Source of the DNA: Tetmemena sp. SeJ-2015
Taxonomy: Eukaryota > Ciliophora > Spirotrichea > Sporadotrichida > Oxytrichidae
Assembly: GCA_027382625.1 (NCBI GenBank)
Contig: JAJKFJ010021291.1
Span: forward strand, 42,472-106,471
DNA length: 64,000 nucleotides
Direction of reading: 5' to 3'
Below the pieces are notes generated by a model that did not search any database, was not told where the DNA came from, and was given only the letters and a program-made list of their open reading frames with translations. The number at the start of each line of letters is the position of its first letter. Position 1 is the first letter of the stretch. The translations under genes were made by a program, and so were the position numbers. Positions 11,517 through 21,309 of the stretch are shown piece by piece.

Positions 11517-12889
11517 ATGTTGGATAAAGAACTAGACAAAATCAGGAGAGCCAAGAGAAACGTAAAGCTAGAAGATAACTTAATCACTATATATAATTTA
11601 ATGTTTAAACCTGGAGAATACACGAAGAAGAGTGACTCTATAGTCAGAAATCTTCAAGCACATAAACTTCACAGAAGCAATAAAAGAAGACTTTGAGGAT
11701 TTCATAGACAAGCAAGGAGACATCTACCATCAACTTTAGAAATAGGTCTATGAAACTAATTCAAAAGGATTCTAACGACATCATTCAATTTAAGATATTA
11801 TTATATCTAAATGTAATATTCATTCAGAGGAAAACAAGAAGATACTTGGCTATGGCAGAAGAACATCAAAGACTAGAATTTTAAACGAACTAGAGCGATC
11901 TATTATAGCTTTTGACCCTAATATTCTAGAAGCTGCTGATTTGAAGTTTGATACGATGGCAAGGTACAAATCTCTCTAGAGGAAGGACTTAATAACTCAT
12001 GACTAAATTTCGCAAAAGGTACTCAGAAGAAGATCTATTAGAAGACTGGTCCTTGAAGATGAAATCGATGATCTCTCGGAGGTCGAGGACAATTTAGATT
12101 AAAAGAAGTGATAGAAGTCTAAATCAAAGAATGAGGAGTCTGAGAGTGATGATGATTTCTCAAGTAGTGCCAATAGTAGTTTTGACTCACAAGCGTCCAG
12201 AGTTGCGTTCTGGAAGGATATAAACACTAAGGACTCAGATTATAAGAAAGCCATCATTATCAAGAAAATTCGAGATGCTCAGTAAGACTCTCTATCGAAG
12301 AGAATCACTAATGCAAAAGCTAACCAGGGCAAGAAGAAGAACTTATGAGAATGAGAAATAATCTAGGAGAGCTTTGAAATACAAAGAATAAAGAATAACC
12401 TCAGATTGAATGAGGGGTACTACAGCAATCTTAATCTTCCATAGAAGGATGAAATACAAGCCCAAGAAAAGATTCTCAAAATGCATTTTAGTTTTATTGC
12501 AAAAGGCACACATGGTTGAGATAAAAAACATCAAGAACTTATCAGTCTAATTTATTTTCAAATACGCCATAGACTACTTTAAGCTTAAGAGCTCTGACCT
12601 AAATAAAATTTTCACAGAAGAAATTTTCGAGATCTTAGATCAATATGACAAACTGAGAATTAGATTGAATTAGAAAGAATAAAAGCTGAAGAGAGCGCAA
12701 GAGTTAATACAGCATTAAGAGAAAATTATTCTTGACCTCTGTACCTTTTTCCATGTAACGCTTAATAAGGTTTTTGACAATATTGATATTCAATATAACC
12801 TATAAATAATTTAAGCAATAAATTATAAATTCATTTCTTAGATTAATTAAGCTTTTTTCTTTTGTTTAGTTAGTGATCTTAGAATTTGA
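11517..12889 (+). CDS. Charged protein of unknown function
   Basis: ATG at 11517 gives MLDKELDKIRRAKRNVKLED. The body is Lys/Arg/Asp/Glu-rich, with an acidic Ser patch SESDDDFSSSANSSFDSQAS near 12140-12190. The C-terminal part (about 12510-12780) is helical: FKYAIDYFKLKSSDLN...FEILDQYDK and LDLCTFFHVTLNKVFDNI. Frame changes near 11692, 12107, 12345 and 12515 indicate short IESs or introns, each marked by TGA in the interrupted frame. The last readable TGA is at 12887-12889. I recognise no domain. The next 150 bases are AT-rich and non-coding before the AGT repeat element. Confidence 0.5.
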
Positions 12890-13085
12890 AATTTTCTAGC
12901 TCATCCATTTTCCTCTTTTTCAGAGATTGTATTGAATCCGACTAAATATTATCATTTTTCAAAGTAGGCTGCACCCTCTCTTAGCTTTCTTATAGCTTAT
13001 TTATATGAATATTGAGGAGATTGTATAATTTAATCCAAGATGGCGTACTTGCTTTTCTATTGATTCTGATCGGTTCAAGGTCCTC

Positions 13086-13261
<176 letters not shown>

Positions 13262-13333
13262 GGCGATTATTTAATAGTTAGTTCTGATTGGCTGGCTGGT
13301 TTATAATATTTAATATCCTTGATCACGGTCACT

Positions 13334-14300
13334 ATGGCCACCCTCACAAGACAGCCCAGGTCCTCTCTGCAGGATGGTATCCTCCGATAAGGTGATTCAA
13401 AGCAAGACCCAGCGAGTCCTCATTCTCAGGATGAAGGCAGCTTGGGCGGCTCAGTCGATTACGCTCACGTCTTCGAATAGCAGCACCACGGGCTGGCACT
13501 GATGAAGTAAGACATGCAGTCAGCCAAGCCCCTCTCGAGCAAGCCTCCCGGGTATCGCCGCTTCGCCGATCTTCCTACTCGCGAAGCCTCGCTGGCATCT
13601 TGCTCCCTCCCCCAGCTGCGAGGGCCCTCCAACATAGCTCACAACTCCCACTGCCGGGTCGTGCCCGCAGCTCTCCTTCGTACAGCTCACCCTCCAGCCA
13701 TTCACGTCCAGACTCCTCCTCGATGGCGACGTCCACTATCAACGCTTCCTTCAGTACCCCGGCCTCTCGTACGACCGCATCACCAAGTTGGGCAAGGTCC
13801 CCGACCTGGCAGGGATTGTAAACGCTCACCAAGGAAGCGAGCTCTGCTCTCGCGATTTGGAGCTTGACCTCATGCGGATCTCGGACACCATCGATGATCT
13901 GAATGCTCAACAGGTCGGGAAGCTCGAGTCCCTGATAGCCTCGGAAGTTCTATCACAGGCCAGGCTGGCGCCGCGCAACCTCCTTCCGCCTGACCTCTGC
14001 TATGGTGAAATCGAACGCTCCGCCAGACGACCACAGCTCGCTCATCTCGTACAGCGCCTATGCAGCGCACTCTGGCTCAAGAGCCAAACCATTCATAAGC
14101 GCCTGCAGTCATGCGAGAGGAGGTTTATAGGCTGCTGCATGAATGAGGCAAAGAAGGAAAGGTTAATGCCCCAAGAGTGGTTGGAGGTGGGCCAGGTCGC
14201 GCTGCTAGCTGATGGGCTCGAATATTATTGCTTTGCTGTCTCTGCTGTATAGAATTGCAACTGCAATGGACGCTTGAGCCAGGCCCTCCTCATGGTCTGA
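13334..14300 (+). CDS. Orphan ORF in GC-rich block, frameshifted
   Basis: ATG at 13334 opens a frame (MATLTRQPRSSLQDGILRQG...) using TAA and TAG as Gln, up to TGA at 13865-13867. A second frame, open from about 13690 to TGA at 14300, looks more protein-like: QPFTSRLLLDGDVHYQRFLQ, LSYDRITKLGKVPDLAG, DLMRISDTIDDLNAQQVGKL. The likely product is the first frame joined to the second by a shift near 13690. It converges on, and overlaps, the transposase ORF at 14093-14300. GC-rich DNA leaves chance ORFs on both strands, and an opposite-strand frame at 13575-13910 is also open, so strand assignment is tentative. No family recognised; it could be the accessory gene of the neighbouring transposon. Confidence 0.35.
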
Positions 14301-15013
14301 CACCTGTTGAAGGAGGACTCGTCGATGTATACAATCTCTCGGCCGGCACGCATCCATCTCGTGATACTCTGAGAGTGCTCCTGCTGCTTCTCTTGGAGCT
14401 CGCGCTCCCTCTGGCCCTTGCGGAAGTAAGTGAATGAGCTGGATCGGTGGTAGACCTCGTTGCGACGGAAGAGCTTGGCCAGCGCGGCAGGGCAGACGAG
14501 TGGGGCCCCGAAGTGCTCGTGGTAGTAGTGAGTGCGCTCCCTCAGGCTCATGTGGGCGGCCTCGCTGAGATGCTTCGCCGCGGTGATGCGCTCCTCGATC
14601 GCTGGTGGAATCTTCCTCCGGCCTCTGCAGTTCTACCTCCTCGACTCATAGATGAAATCGTTGCGGCGCCACCGCTGGACGATCATGGGCACCGTGCTCG
14701 AATTGATGCCCGTGGCCTTGGCGACTTGGTTGTAGCACATAAGGATCCGATCGACGTTGCTCAAAGTGCCATATCGGAGCAAGACGGCAAGAAGTTGCTA
14801 GTCTGTTGATAGCGTGACACTGGTCCTGAGGCTGGTCCGAATAGTTTTCTTGCACCTCTGGATTAGAGGTGCCTCACTCAAGCTCTCCAGGTATGGGATG
14901 AGGTTTTGATTCGGATTGTAGCGGAATGGCCTCCGGACTAATGCAGGGTCCAAGTCATCCTGAAGATATTCGTGGAGCTTCCTCTTGCGTTTTCTTGGAA
15001 CCGTCTCCTCCAT
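14093..15013 (-). CDS. Tc1/mariner/IS630-type transposase, decayed
   Basis: Starts MEETVPRKRKRKLHEYLQDD (basic, possible nuclear signal). An HTH segment reads QVAKATGINSSTVPMIVQRW near 14690-14750, followed by the RRKIPPAIEERI linker and then REIVYIDESSFNRCQTMRRA near 14280-14340. YIDESxFN is the first catalytic Asp of the DDE/D superfamily (Asp codon at 14321-14323). Two TAG codons (after STD and after ESRR) must be read as Gln, so the gene uses the ciliate code. After FYTAETAK the conserved continuation (IIFEPISQQRDLAHLQ) lies in another frame, and the second and third acidic residues are not found. The element is therefore truncated or frameshifted. The block is GC-rich, unlike everything around it. 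Confidence 0.75.
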
Positions 15014-16366
15014 TTGTACTTTATAAGTATCGAGACTGAATTAATTCACACTTATGATTACTTACTCAATACTCCTATAAATGAGCTATTAGATTTTTAT
15101 GTTTTCAAAAGCAGTAGTAACTTTCTATTACAGATCCTTCAAATCTTAATCATTCTAATTACCTGCTTTCATCTTGGTTATCTTACTCTCCTCTTTGACT
15201 TCTTCTAGTTTTTATTCTTCCTTTTCCTCTTACTTTTCCCTTTTCTTTGAGCTTTTGGTAGGCTCTTTAGTTTTAGGATTAAATGGACAAAGTTTTCTAG
15301 CTTTACACTCATAGCATCTCGGGCCAATTGGCTTGCAAATTGTTTATCCAAACCCTACAAGCATATGGTTGATTTTAGTCCATTTATCTTAAGGAAGCCA
15401 TTCTTAAAGAGCAGCTGCAGTCTCCTCGGGAGACTTTGTCTCTTTCTTCCCAACCCATTTCAATCTATTCGCTATCCTATGGACATGAGTGTCCACTGAA
15501 ATACCTATTATTTTGTCAAAACATTACTGCAAAAGCAAGTGAGCCATTTTAGGCCCTACTCCTGGAAAAGATACTATAGAATCATACTCATCAGGTACTT
15601 TACCATCATATTCTTAGAGTATCATCCTTGCTGCCTTCTTCAAGTAGACTGCCTTTTTGTTGTGAAAACCTACCTTTGAAATTAAGTTATTTAGCTTATT
15701 CTCCTCTATTTCATCTATCATTTTTATAGATAATCCATTATCCTGTAAAATTTTCACAGACTCAGCAGTTACTTCAAGAATATAAAATCTTTTAAATACT
15801 ACTTAATATTAAACTTCATCCTTAGTCTAAGAGGACAGCATCAAGCCAACTAAAGTTTAAAAAGCTTATTCGTTTTTTGAGACGCTTTAATCAGCCAGAC
15901 TAGACGATCCCATTGTGTCTTTAAACATAAATAATGCATCTACTGGTGCAATTTATTCTTATCTCATTTGTTGAATAATTTCCCAAAGTTCTTTCCACCC
16001 TTTAGGCTCTTGAATTCCCATTAGAGTTCTTGCTTTACTGACTTTAGCTGATTTTATGATTTTAACATGTGAGATTTATATTTTTTCTTCTTCTTCCTCC
16101 GCTGACTCTTTCACTGGACTTTTAGTAATTAATTTTTAAGTTTAGGACCTCTTGACTTTAGGGAGTTTAATTGCATCTTACTATTATTCTTATTCCTAGC
16201 TCAATTTGATTTCTCTGGATTTAGAATGGTTCTTAGATTTTTTGGCTTTATTTACTTAAATATTCTCTAAGCCACCACCATCATTATTAACTCTTTCACC
16301 GCTCTAATCCTAATTGTCTGCTTCATATTCAATCTTTATTGGTTTATTTGAGTAGCGTCTCGACAT
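15014..16366 (-). CDS. NTH1: Endonuclease III homologue (NTH1-type DNA glycosylase/AP lyase)
   Basis: Base-excision repair glycosylase for oxidised pyrimidines. ATG at 16364-16366 gives [18 protein letters not shown], then a Lys/Ser/Gln-rich N-terminal extension of about 170 residues. The catalytic domain follows: [15 protein letters not shown]; the helix-hairpin-helix [14 protein letters not shown] with the nucleophilic Lys at about residue 273; [15 protein letters not shown] with the catalytic Asp at about 292; [17 protein letters not shown]; and the [4Fe-4S] ligands [17 protein letters not shown] (C-x6-C-x2-C-x5-C, about residues 344-360). No intron or IES interrupts the domain. After the cluster comes a charged tail of about 90 residues with no TGA, running straight into the transposase frame at 15013. 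The native stop is therefore missing or lies on another segment. Confidence 0.93.
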
Positions 16367-16769
16367 TTGAAAATAGTTGTGTTGTTTTTAAAAATGAGAT
16401 TGATGAATAAACTTCTATTTAAACTAGTAGAGGTAGATCTATTGATGCTAGGTTGAGAACTTTATCCCTGTTGCTTTTAACAATTTAAATTTCAAATTTA
16501 ATAACATTTACAGAAAATTATGCTTGACTAAATTATCTTTTCCCCTATTCAAACCATGAAAATTATATTTGTATGGCCTTAATTGAGAGTTGCTTGTTTA
16601 AAGAATATGATTAAGGAGTTGCTCAAGATAGATGTGAATCTCACTCTTATTTATATAGGTTAATGAGTAAAATATAATATATAAATAGGGTAAACTCTAA
16701 TAACTCATCAGAAACAAACCTTCAAACACTCTCAACTCACAAGTTTTATCAATAACTTCAACCACTAAG
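16367..16769. other. Divergent intergenic region with TATA-like box
   Basis: AT-rich spacer between the divergent NTH1 and SLC35F6-like genes; I see no ORF with coding character. A TATATAAATA-type box lies at about 16676-16687, some 85 bp upstream of the transporter ATG, and may be its promoter. Any telomere-addition or chromosome-breakage sites for the two macronuclear chromosomes would be expected here, but no consensus is recognisable by eye. Confidence 0.35.
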
Positions 16770-19098
16770 ATGGCTTAAGAAGACGAAAAACTCACAGGCA
16801 TGAAACTATACATGGTTATGCTTGGCATGCTCTTTTTCGGAACTTGCAACACTATTCTCATGAAGGTTCAAAATAGCACGAAGATTCACCCTGATGAAAA
16901 TTATTAAATCTTAGTCCAATTTCAATATAAAATCCTTTGTATTGTGATGAACTATTTAGGTTATCCATATTAATTATTCTTCCTTATGTGATTAATAACA
17001 ATTGAATTAATTTTATATGACCCAAATAGCGAGAAATTCAATCATCCATTTGTGCAGTGTGCAATCATGTTTATTGGAGAATGTTTGTGCTTGGTTCTCT
17101 ATGGGCTAAATTACTTAGAAACAAGTATCTAAAATTTATCATAGATCTATAATTTTAATATGTATAATAATAATCTAGGAAAGAAGAATGTACATCTGGA
17201 GCCTTAATCTCCAGGAACTAGACAAGCAGAAACTCTGCATCTCAAAACAAACATCAATCCTCTCTTTATATTATATTTTAAATTCTTGCTTGCTATCCCT
17301 GCAGCATTTGATATTATAGCATCAACCCTCATGAATATAGCTTTGACTATGGTGGCTGCTAGTGTTTATCAAATGTTGAGAGGAATGATCATTATCATCA
17401 CTGCTATCATGGCTATTATCTTTCTTAAAATTATTAAATTAGAAAGTTTGAACCCAGCCTTTTTAAACAAAGTCTACTTAGAGTATAGTAGTTGAGATTC
17501 GGTGCCCATTTGTGTTAGAGAATGGGATCCATCGAGATCTTTCTAAAATTTTAACAATTGATTGATAGTGATATATTTAATAGGAGGTCTATGAATATGA
17601 CAAACCGAAATCTGTGAGCAAAAAATCGTTGTAGTACCCAAGCCATTGCCTCTTAGCACTTGATTAACAGCTTCTAAAAAGTTAGAAAACAAGAATAATG
17701 TTGGCGATTAAAATCGTTAAGGGAGGCACAGATCAGATTCAAGACTATCGCAGTGCCTAAACTTAATGGTGATTTTTGTGAGGATGCCAATTCGGCATTA
17801 CTTCTAGCCACTATTCACCAATATGAAGTTTCAAAATTCTAGGCCTAGAAAACTTCCTATCTTTATTCTGTCTCAATAATTTAATAAACGAAGGAAAGTT
17901 TACTTTTGGGCAAAGCTTAGTCTAGTAAAATGTGATAGAGTCTGAAGTGAGTAAGCTTGCCTTCATTCATTTTTATTTTTTGCTGCAGCTATTAAATTCA
18001 GGAAGAAGGGCAAATCGTTTTCTTAGTTGTGATTTCTCAATTGAAACTTCAAGACAAGTTGTTGCAGCTGGTTAAGAATGTATGTTTATTAAGCCTAATG
18101 TTTTAATCCCTTAATAAAAAATTTATCTTTTTAAAAAAGAAGCTCTATAGACATCACTGGTCTTCCATCGCTTGCATTTTCATCGGAGTCGCTATGGTCG
18201 GATTAGCTGCTTTGCTTTACTCTAATGGATAAATTAATAAAAATAGATCTGGAGGAGAGACCAAGGCTCCAAGGACTTATTTTGCTTCTCGTTGCTCAAC
18301 TCTTTACTGGTGGAATGTTTATCGTAGAGGAAAAGCTTCTCGGTGATTATTAAATTTGTTTAATCATTTTTGCTAGAAAACCATTTGAGTTTTTGTGTTT
18401 ATCTTGATCCACTAAAAGTAGTTGGCCTCGAAGGAGTATGGGGACTCCTAATTTACTGCATCTTGCTACCTATTTTTAACAACATTCCTTGCGATATTGA
18501 CGGGCTTTGCAACCATGGCTACCTTGAAAACACCTTAGACGCTTTCAAAGACTTTGGAGAAAACCCAGCACTGATTGGTTTATCCATCGGTGTGTGCTTC
18601 TCAATCGCCTTTTTCAACGGCTTCGGAGTTACTGTGACAAAGAACGCTTCTGCAGCTCAGCGTTCAACTATCGACACTTCAAGAACTGTGCTGATATGGA
18701 TCTTCTTTCTTGCAGTTCCAATCTATAGCGTATACCTCGAGCATTTCCAAGTCTTGCAGCTCTTCGGTTTCATCTTCTTGGTCTTCGGCACTTTGGTTTA
18801 CAACGAAATCCTGGTCCTTCCCTTCCTCGGTTTTGATAAAAACACTAAGGCTGCTATTCAAAAAAGAAAGGATATGGGCGAAAACAGGTCTCTAATTGAT
18901 GACATTACTTCATAAGGCGACGGTAGTGTTGTAGTGGGTTATGCAGCCACCTCCCCCCATGCTGGCTACGACGCAAAGAGGAACGAAAGAAACCTAATGC
19001 ACAAATAACATGAGATAGAGCACAGAAGAAACCTACAGCTCAACAAAACTGAAGAGCTCTCCATCACAGAAGAGGCATCTGAGAAACCTTACTACTGA
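16770..19098 (+). CDS. SLC35F6: SLC35F6-like drug/metabolite transporter family protein
   Basis: Ten-helix EamA/DMT-type membrane protein. Starts MAQEDEKLTGMKLYMVMLG. Family landmarks are FNHPFVQCAIMFIGECLCL (about 17040-17100), AAFDIIASTLMNIALTMVAA and SVYQMLRGMIIIITAIMAII (17300-17420), HHWSSIACIFIGVAMVGLAA (18153-18215), LLLVAQLFTGGMFIVEEK (18278-18335), DPLKVVGLEGVWGLLIYC (18406-18460) and SIAFFNGFGVTVTKNASA (18600-18655). The tail after TAA codons ends at TGA 19096-19098. Interruptions: a TGA at 16989-16991 inside a probable IES of about 100 bp (about 16905-17020); a 54-bp GT-AG intron at about 17125-17178; a 707-bp IES at 17416-18122; and a one-base frame break near 18265. Human SLC35F6 is lysosomal/mitochondrial; location here is unknown. 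Confidence 0.88.
17416..18130. repeat. 707-bp IES with TTATCTTT pointers
   Basis: TTATCTTT is present at 17416-17423 and 18123-18130. Deleting 17416-18122 joins MAIIF to LKKKLYRHHWSSI in frame, matching the expected transition between helices in SLC35F6 proteins, whereas the intervening 0.7 kb is AT-rich with scattered TGAs and no family similarity. No recognisable gene was found inside the insert. Confidence 0.8.
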
Positions 19099-19228
19099 TT
19101 AGTAGCAGCACTCTCATCAAATTTAGTCAGGCCTCCTATCTAACTTAATCTTTAATTCTATCCCTAATCAATACAAAATCAATAACCAAAATCTGAGAAA
19201 TCAGGTAAGATTAATAATATTTTAGAAA

Positions 19229-19998
19229 ATGAATTCTAATCATTCAGATGAAGACTTAATTGACCAAAAACAACTTAATGAAGCGATTGCTCTGAGTTTA
19301 TCCAATTCTAACATGCAATAAAATCAAGCTCAAGCTTCTTATTAATATTTTAATATTTTCTACATTTCAGGATCGATTGAAAGAAGCGCACTAAGAAAGG
19401 ATATCCCGAAAGAATCAACTAAATCCATCAGCTTCTGCTAATTATAGTATTGCATCTAACTCAACTGCTTCGGAAAATTTCTCGTCAGAAAACCAGTTTG
19501 TAAATATAAATGGGAATTTGATAAAGATTTATTTATTTAGAATAAAACTAAGACATTATTAGCAGAAGGACTATAATGGTAGAGATGAAATTGATTAAGA
19601 ATAATTTCGAGAACATTATTTTAAAGCTTTTGCTTTATATAGGTATGCTTTTTATAAGCTTTCGATTTTCTCAAAATATTCTTGGGATCAACAAAGTTAG
19701 AAAACTTTGATAGAAAAGTGCTTTTATAAATGATATCTATTTTTTATTAAGAATTGACAATTCTACTTCTTGTTTCAGAGATTCCTTGTAAAGAACACCT
19801 CAATTATATCAATTTATATGTGTAAATAATAACGTGTTCTAAGGATTTGACGCAGCTCAATCTTAATCTAATGGAATTAATTATCAAGATGATTTCAGAA
19901 ACGTAGATATAGAATCAGACAACTTTAATGACCCAAATCAGTTAGAAAGGCCTCAATAAAGCCAATTCTTATTATAGGAAGGATAAGATTAGGTAATC
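19229..19998 (+). CDS. Coding segments with N-terminal UIM-like motif
   Basis: ATG at 19229 gives MNSNHSDEDLIDQKQ, then LNEAIALSLSNSN, which fits the ubiquitin-interacting motif (acidic run, then L-x-x-A-I-x-L-S-L). Further segments in shifting frames read REHYFKAFALYRYAFYKLSI (about 19620-19675) and GFDAAQSQSNGINYQDDF (about 19848-19905), ending ERPQQSQFLLQEGQDQV at the 29-bp inverted repeat. Several TGAs between segments imply IESs or introns (for example near 19330-19370, 19580 and 19730-19790). It may be the N-terminal part of the RING-H2 protein that follows, which would give a ubiquitin-binding plus E3 protein; this linkage is an inference. Confidence 0.5.
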
Positions 19999-20477
19999 GT
20001 AAATAATTGTTTCAAAATACAACTTCTTACTTAACTCTAACCCAACTGCCACTAACTAGTGCATTAGTAATGTTCATATCATTCTTTAGAGTGAATTTTG
20101 AATCCTTGAGTGGGCTTGTCTTCTATTTTAAAGTTGTTTATTGTATTTGCATTTCTATCTGCTTTCACTTTTTTCGTTGACATCCTCACTCTAAAAATAT
20201 TATCTTAAAAATCAAAGTCAAAAGTTCATCTTACCTTACCAAATAGCTTTGCCTTAAAAATTTCCAATTTGTTCTTGCTCTGTTAATAGTTTGGATTGTA
20301 AAAGTTTAGTCTTTTGCTACAGTTGTTACCAGAGCTCTCCTTCTTCAAAACCCATTTTTATTAAAAATTATTAGGAATTAATGAACTAATTTATAATCAG
20401 GTACTTCCTTTAATTAAATCACTTTTTTATTTTTGGGACAAATTTCTTGATTACCTAATCTTATCCTTCCTATAATA
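19970..20477. repeat. 29-bp perfect inverted repeat pair
   Basis: The 29 bases at 19970-19998 (core GGAAGGATAAGATTAGG) recur as an exact reverse complement at 20449-20477, 450 bp apart. The left copy lies at the end of readable plus-strand coding sequence, and the interior is coding on the minus strand. In hypotrich germline genomes, inverted pointers mark an inverted segment of a scrambled gene; a transposon-derived inverted repeat is the alternative. Confidence 0.65.
20035..20352 (-). CDS. Small minus-strand coding segment (possible inverted gene segment)
   Basis: Reading leftward from ATG at about 20352 gives MGFEEGELWQQLQQKTKLLQ and then, after a TGA and frame change near 20235, FDFQDNIFRVRMSTKKVKAD and KIEDKPTQGFKIHSKE. 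The composition is protein-like and uses TAA/TAG as Gln. It sits wholly between the two arms of the 29-bp inverted repeat. It is either a separate small gene or an inverted segment of the flanking UIM/RING gene. No domain recognised. Confidence 0.4.
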
Positions 20478-20499
20478 TATTTTCATTCCTTTCGCAATT

Positions 20500-21220
20500 A
20501 GGGCAATAAATAGATAACATAAGTTCTAATGAAGAGCAAAGAAGAGAGAAAAGAAAGTGCGAACTCACTTCTAATCTCCTTGCTATGGGATTGATAGCTT
20601 TACATGGGAATATAGATTGTGGAATCAATATTTAAGGTTGGCTTCTTGTGTACTTCTTACTCTCAACAGCCCAAATATTTAGTTCCCATATAAATGATTA
20701 CCTCAAGAATAACGAGAACTACAGAAGGAGGAGATTCCTTCGCACTGCAATTAAATTTACTTAAGGAATCGTAATAGAAGGATCCTAAGTAGCACTTATC
20801 CTCTATGGGAATCACATGTTCAACCAGGCGAATTCTTGCTATGAGCAGGCACCCATGCTAACTTACTTCATGCTCTTTCTTTTGATCATTGGATTCTTCC
20901 AAGTAATTATGTACGTAGTTGTGATCTCTGTTCTGTTTTGTTACTTAATCGCTAAATGCAAAAAGGACCGAAATAAGTAAGTAGGCTCTGTAAGAATACT
21001 CAAATCTCTTTCCAGGACCAGATTTAACTACTAACTTTTCAATGAGGTGGACGAATGCGCTATCTGCTGGAATAATTACACCGACAGTGATGAGATAGTG
21101 AAACTACAGTGCAACGAGAAGCACTTTTATCACTCATAATGCATCGAGAGCTGGATTAAGCAAGGAAATAATAGTTGCCCTATGTGTAGAGAGCCTATAA
21201 ATAGAAATGTACATATATGA
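20500..21220 (+). CDS. Membrane RING-H2 protein (probable E3 ubiquitin ligase), C-terminal part
   Basis: Continuous frame from about 20500 (IDNISSNEEQRREKRKCEL) to TGA 21218-21220. Hydrophobic segments NIQGWLLVYFLLSTAQIFSS (about 20628-20690), FTQGIVIEGSQVALILYG and YFMLFLLIIGFFQVIMYVVV (about 20863-20925) are transmembrane helices. They are followed by a cytosolic RING-H2 finger near 21055-21200: CAICWNNYTDSDEIVKLQC, then KHFYHSQCIESWI and SCPMCREPI, giving the C-x2-C, C, H-x2-H-x2-C and C-x2-C zinc ligands. Membrane RING-H2 proteins ubiquitinate membrane or luminal-pathway substrates. The N-terminus probably comes from upstream segments. Only the RING finger and helices are directly supported. 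Confidence 0.82.
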
Positions 21221-21309
21221 TTATTTTATTCCAAAAGGTTTGTAGATCTTAAAGTCAAGAGAGTTTTATCACCAATTAAATTAGTTACCAGAATAATTAA
21301 TAAAGTTCG

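Noticed and set aside
13575..13910. Minus-strand 111-codon ORF in the GC-rich block
   Set aside because: It overlaps the more protein-like plus-strand frame, and GC-rich DNA keeps several frames open; evidence is insufficient to call both.
14972..15208. Plus-strand ORF MELPLAFSWN... with hydrophobic character
   Set aside because: It is codon-for-codon antisense to the NTH1 tail and transposase start.
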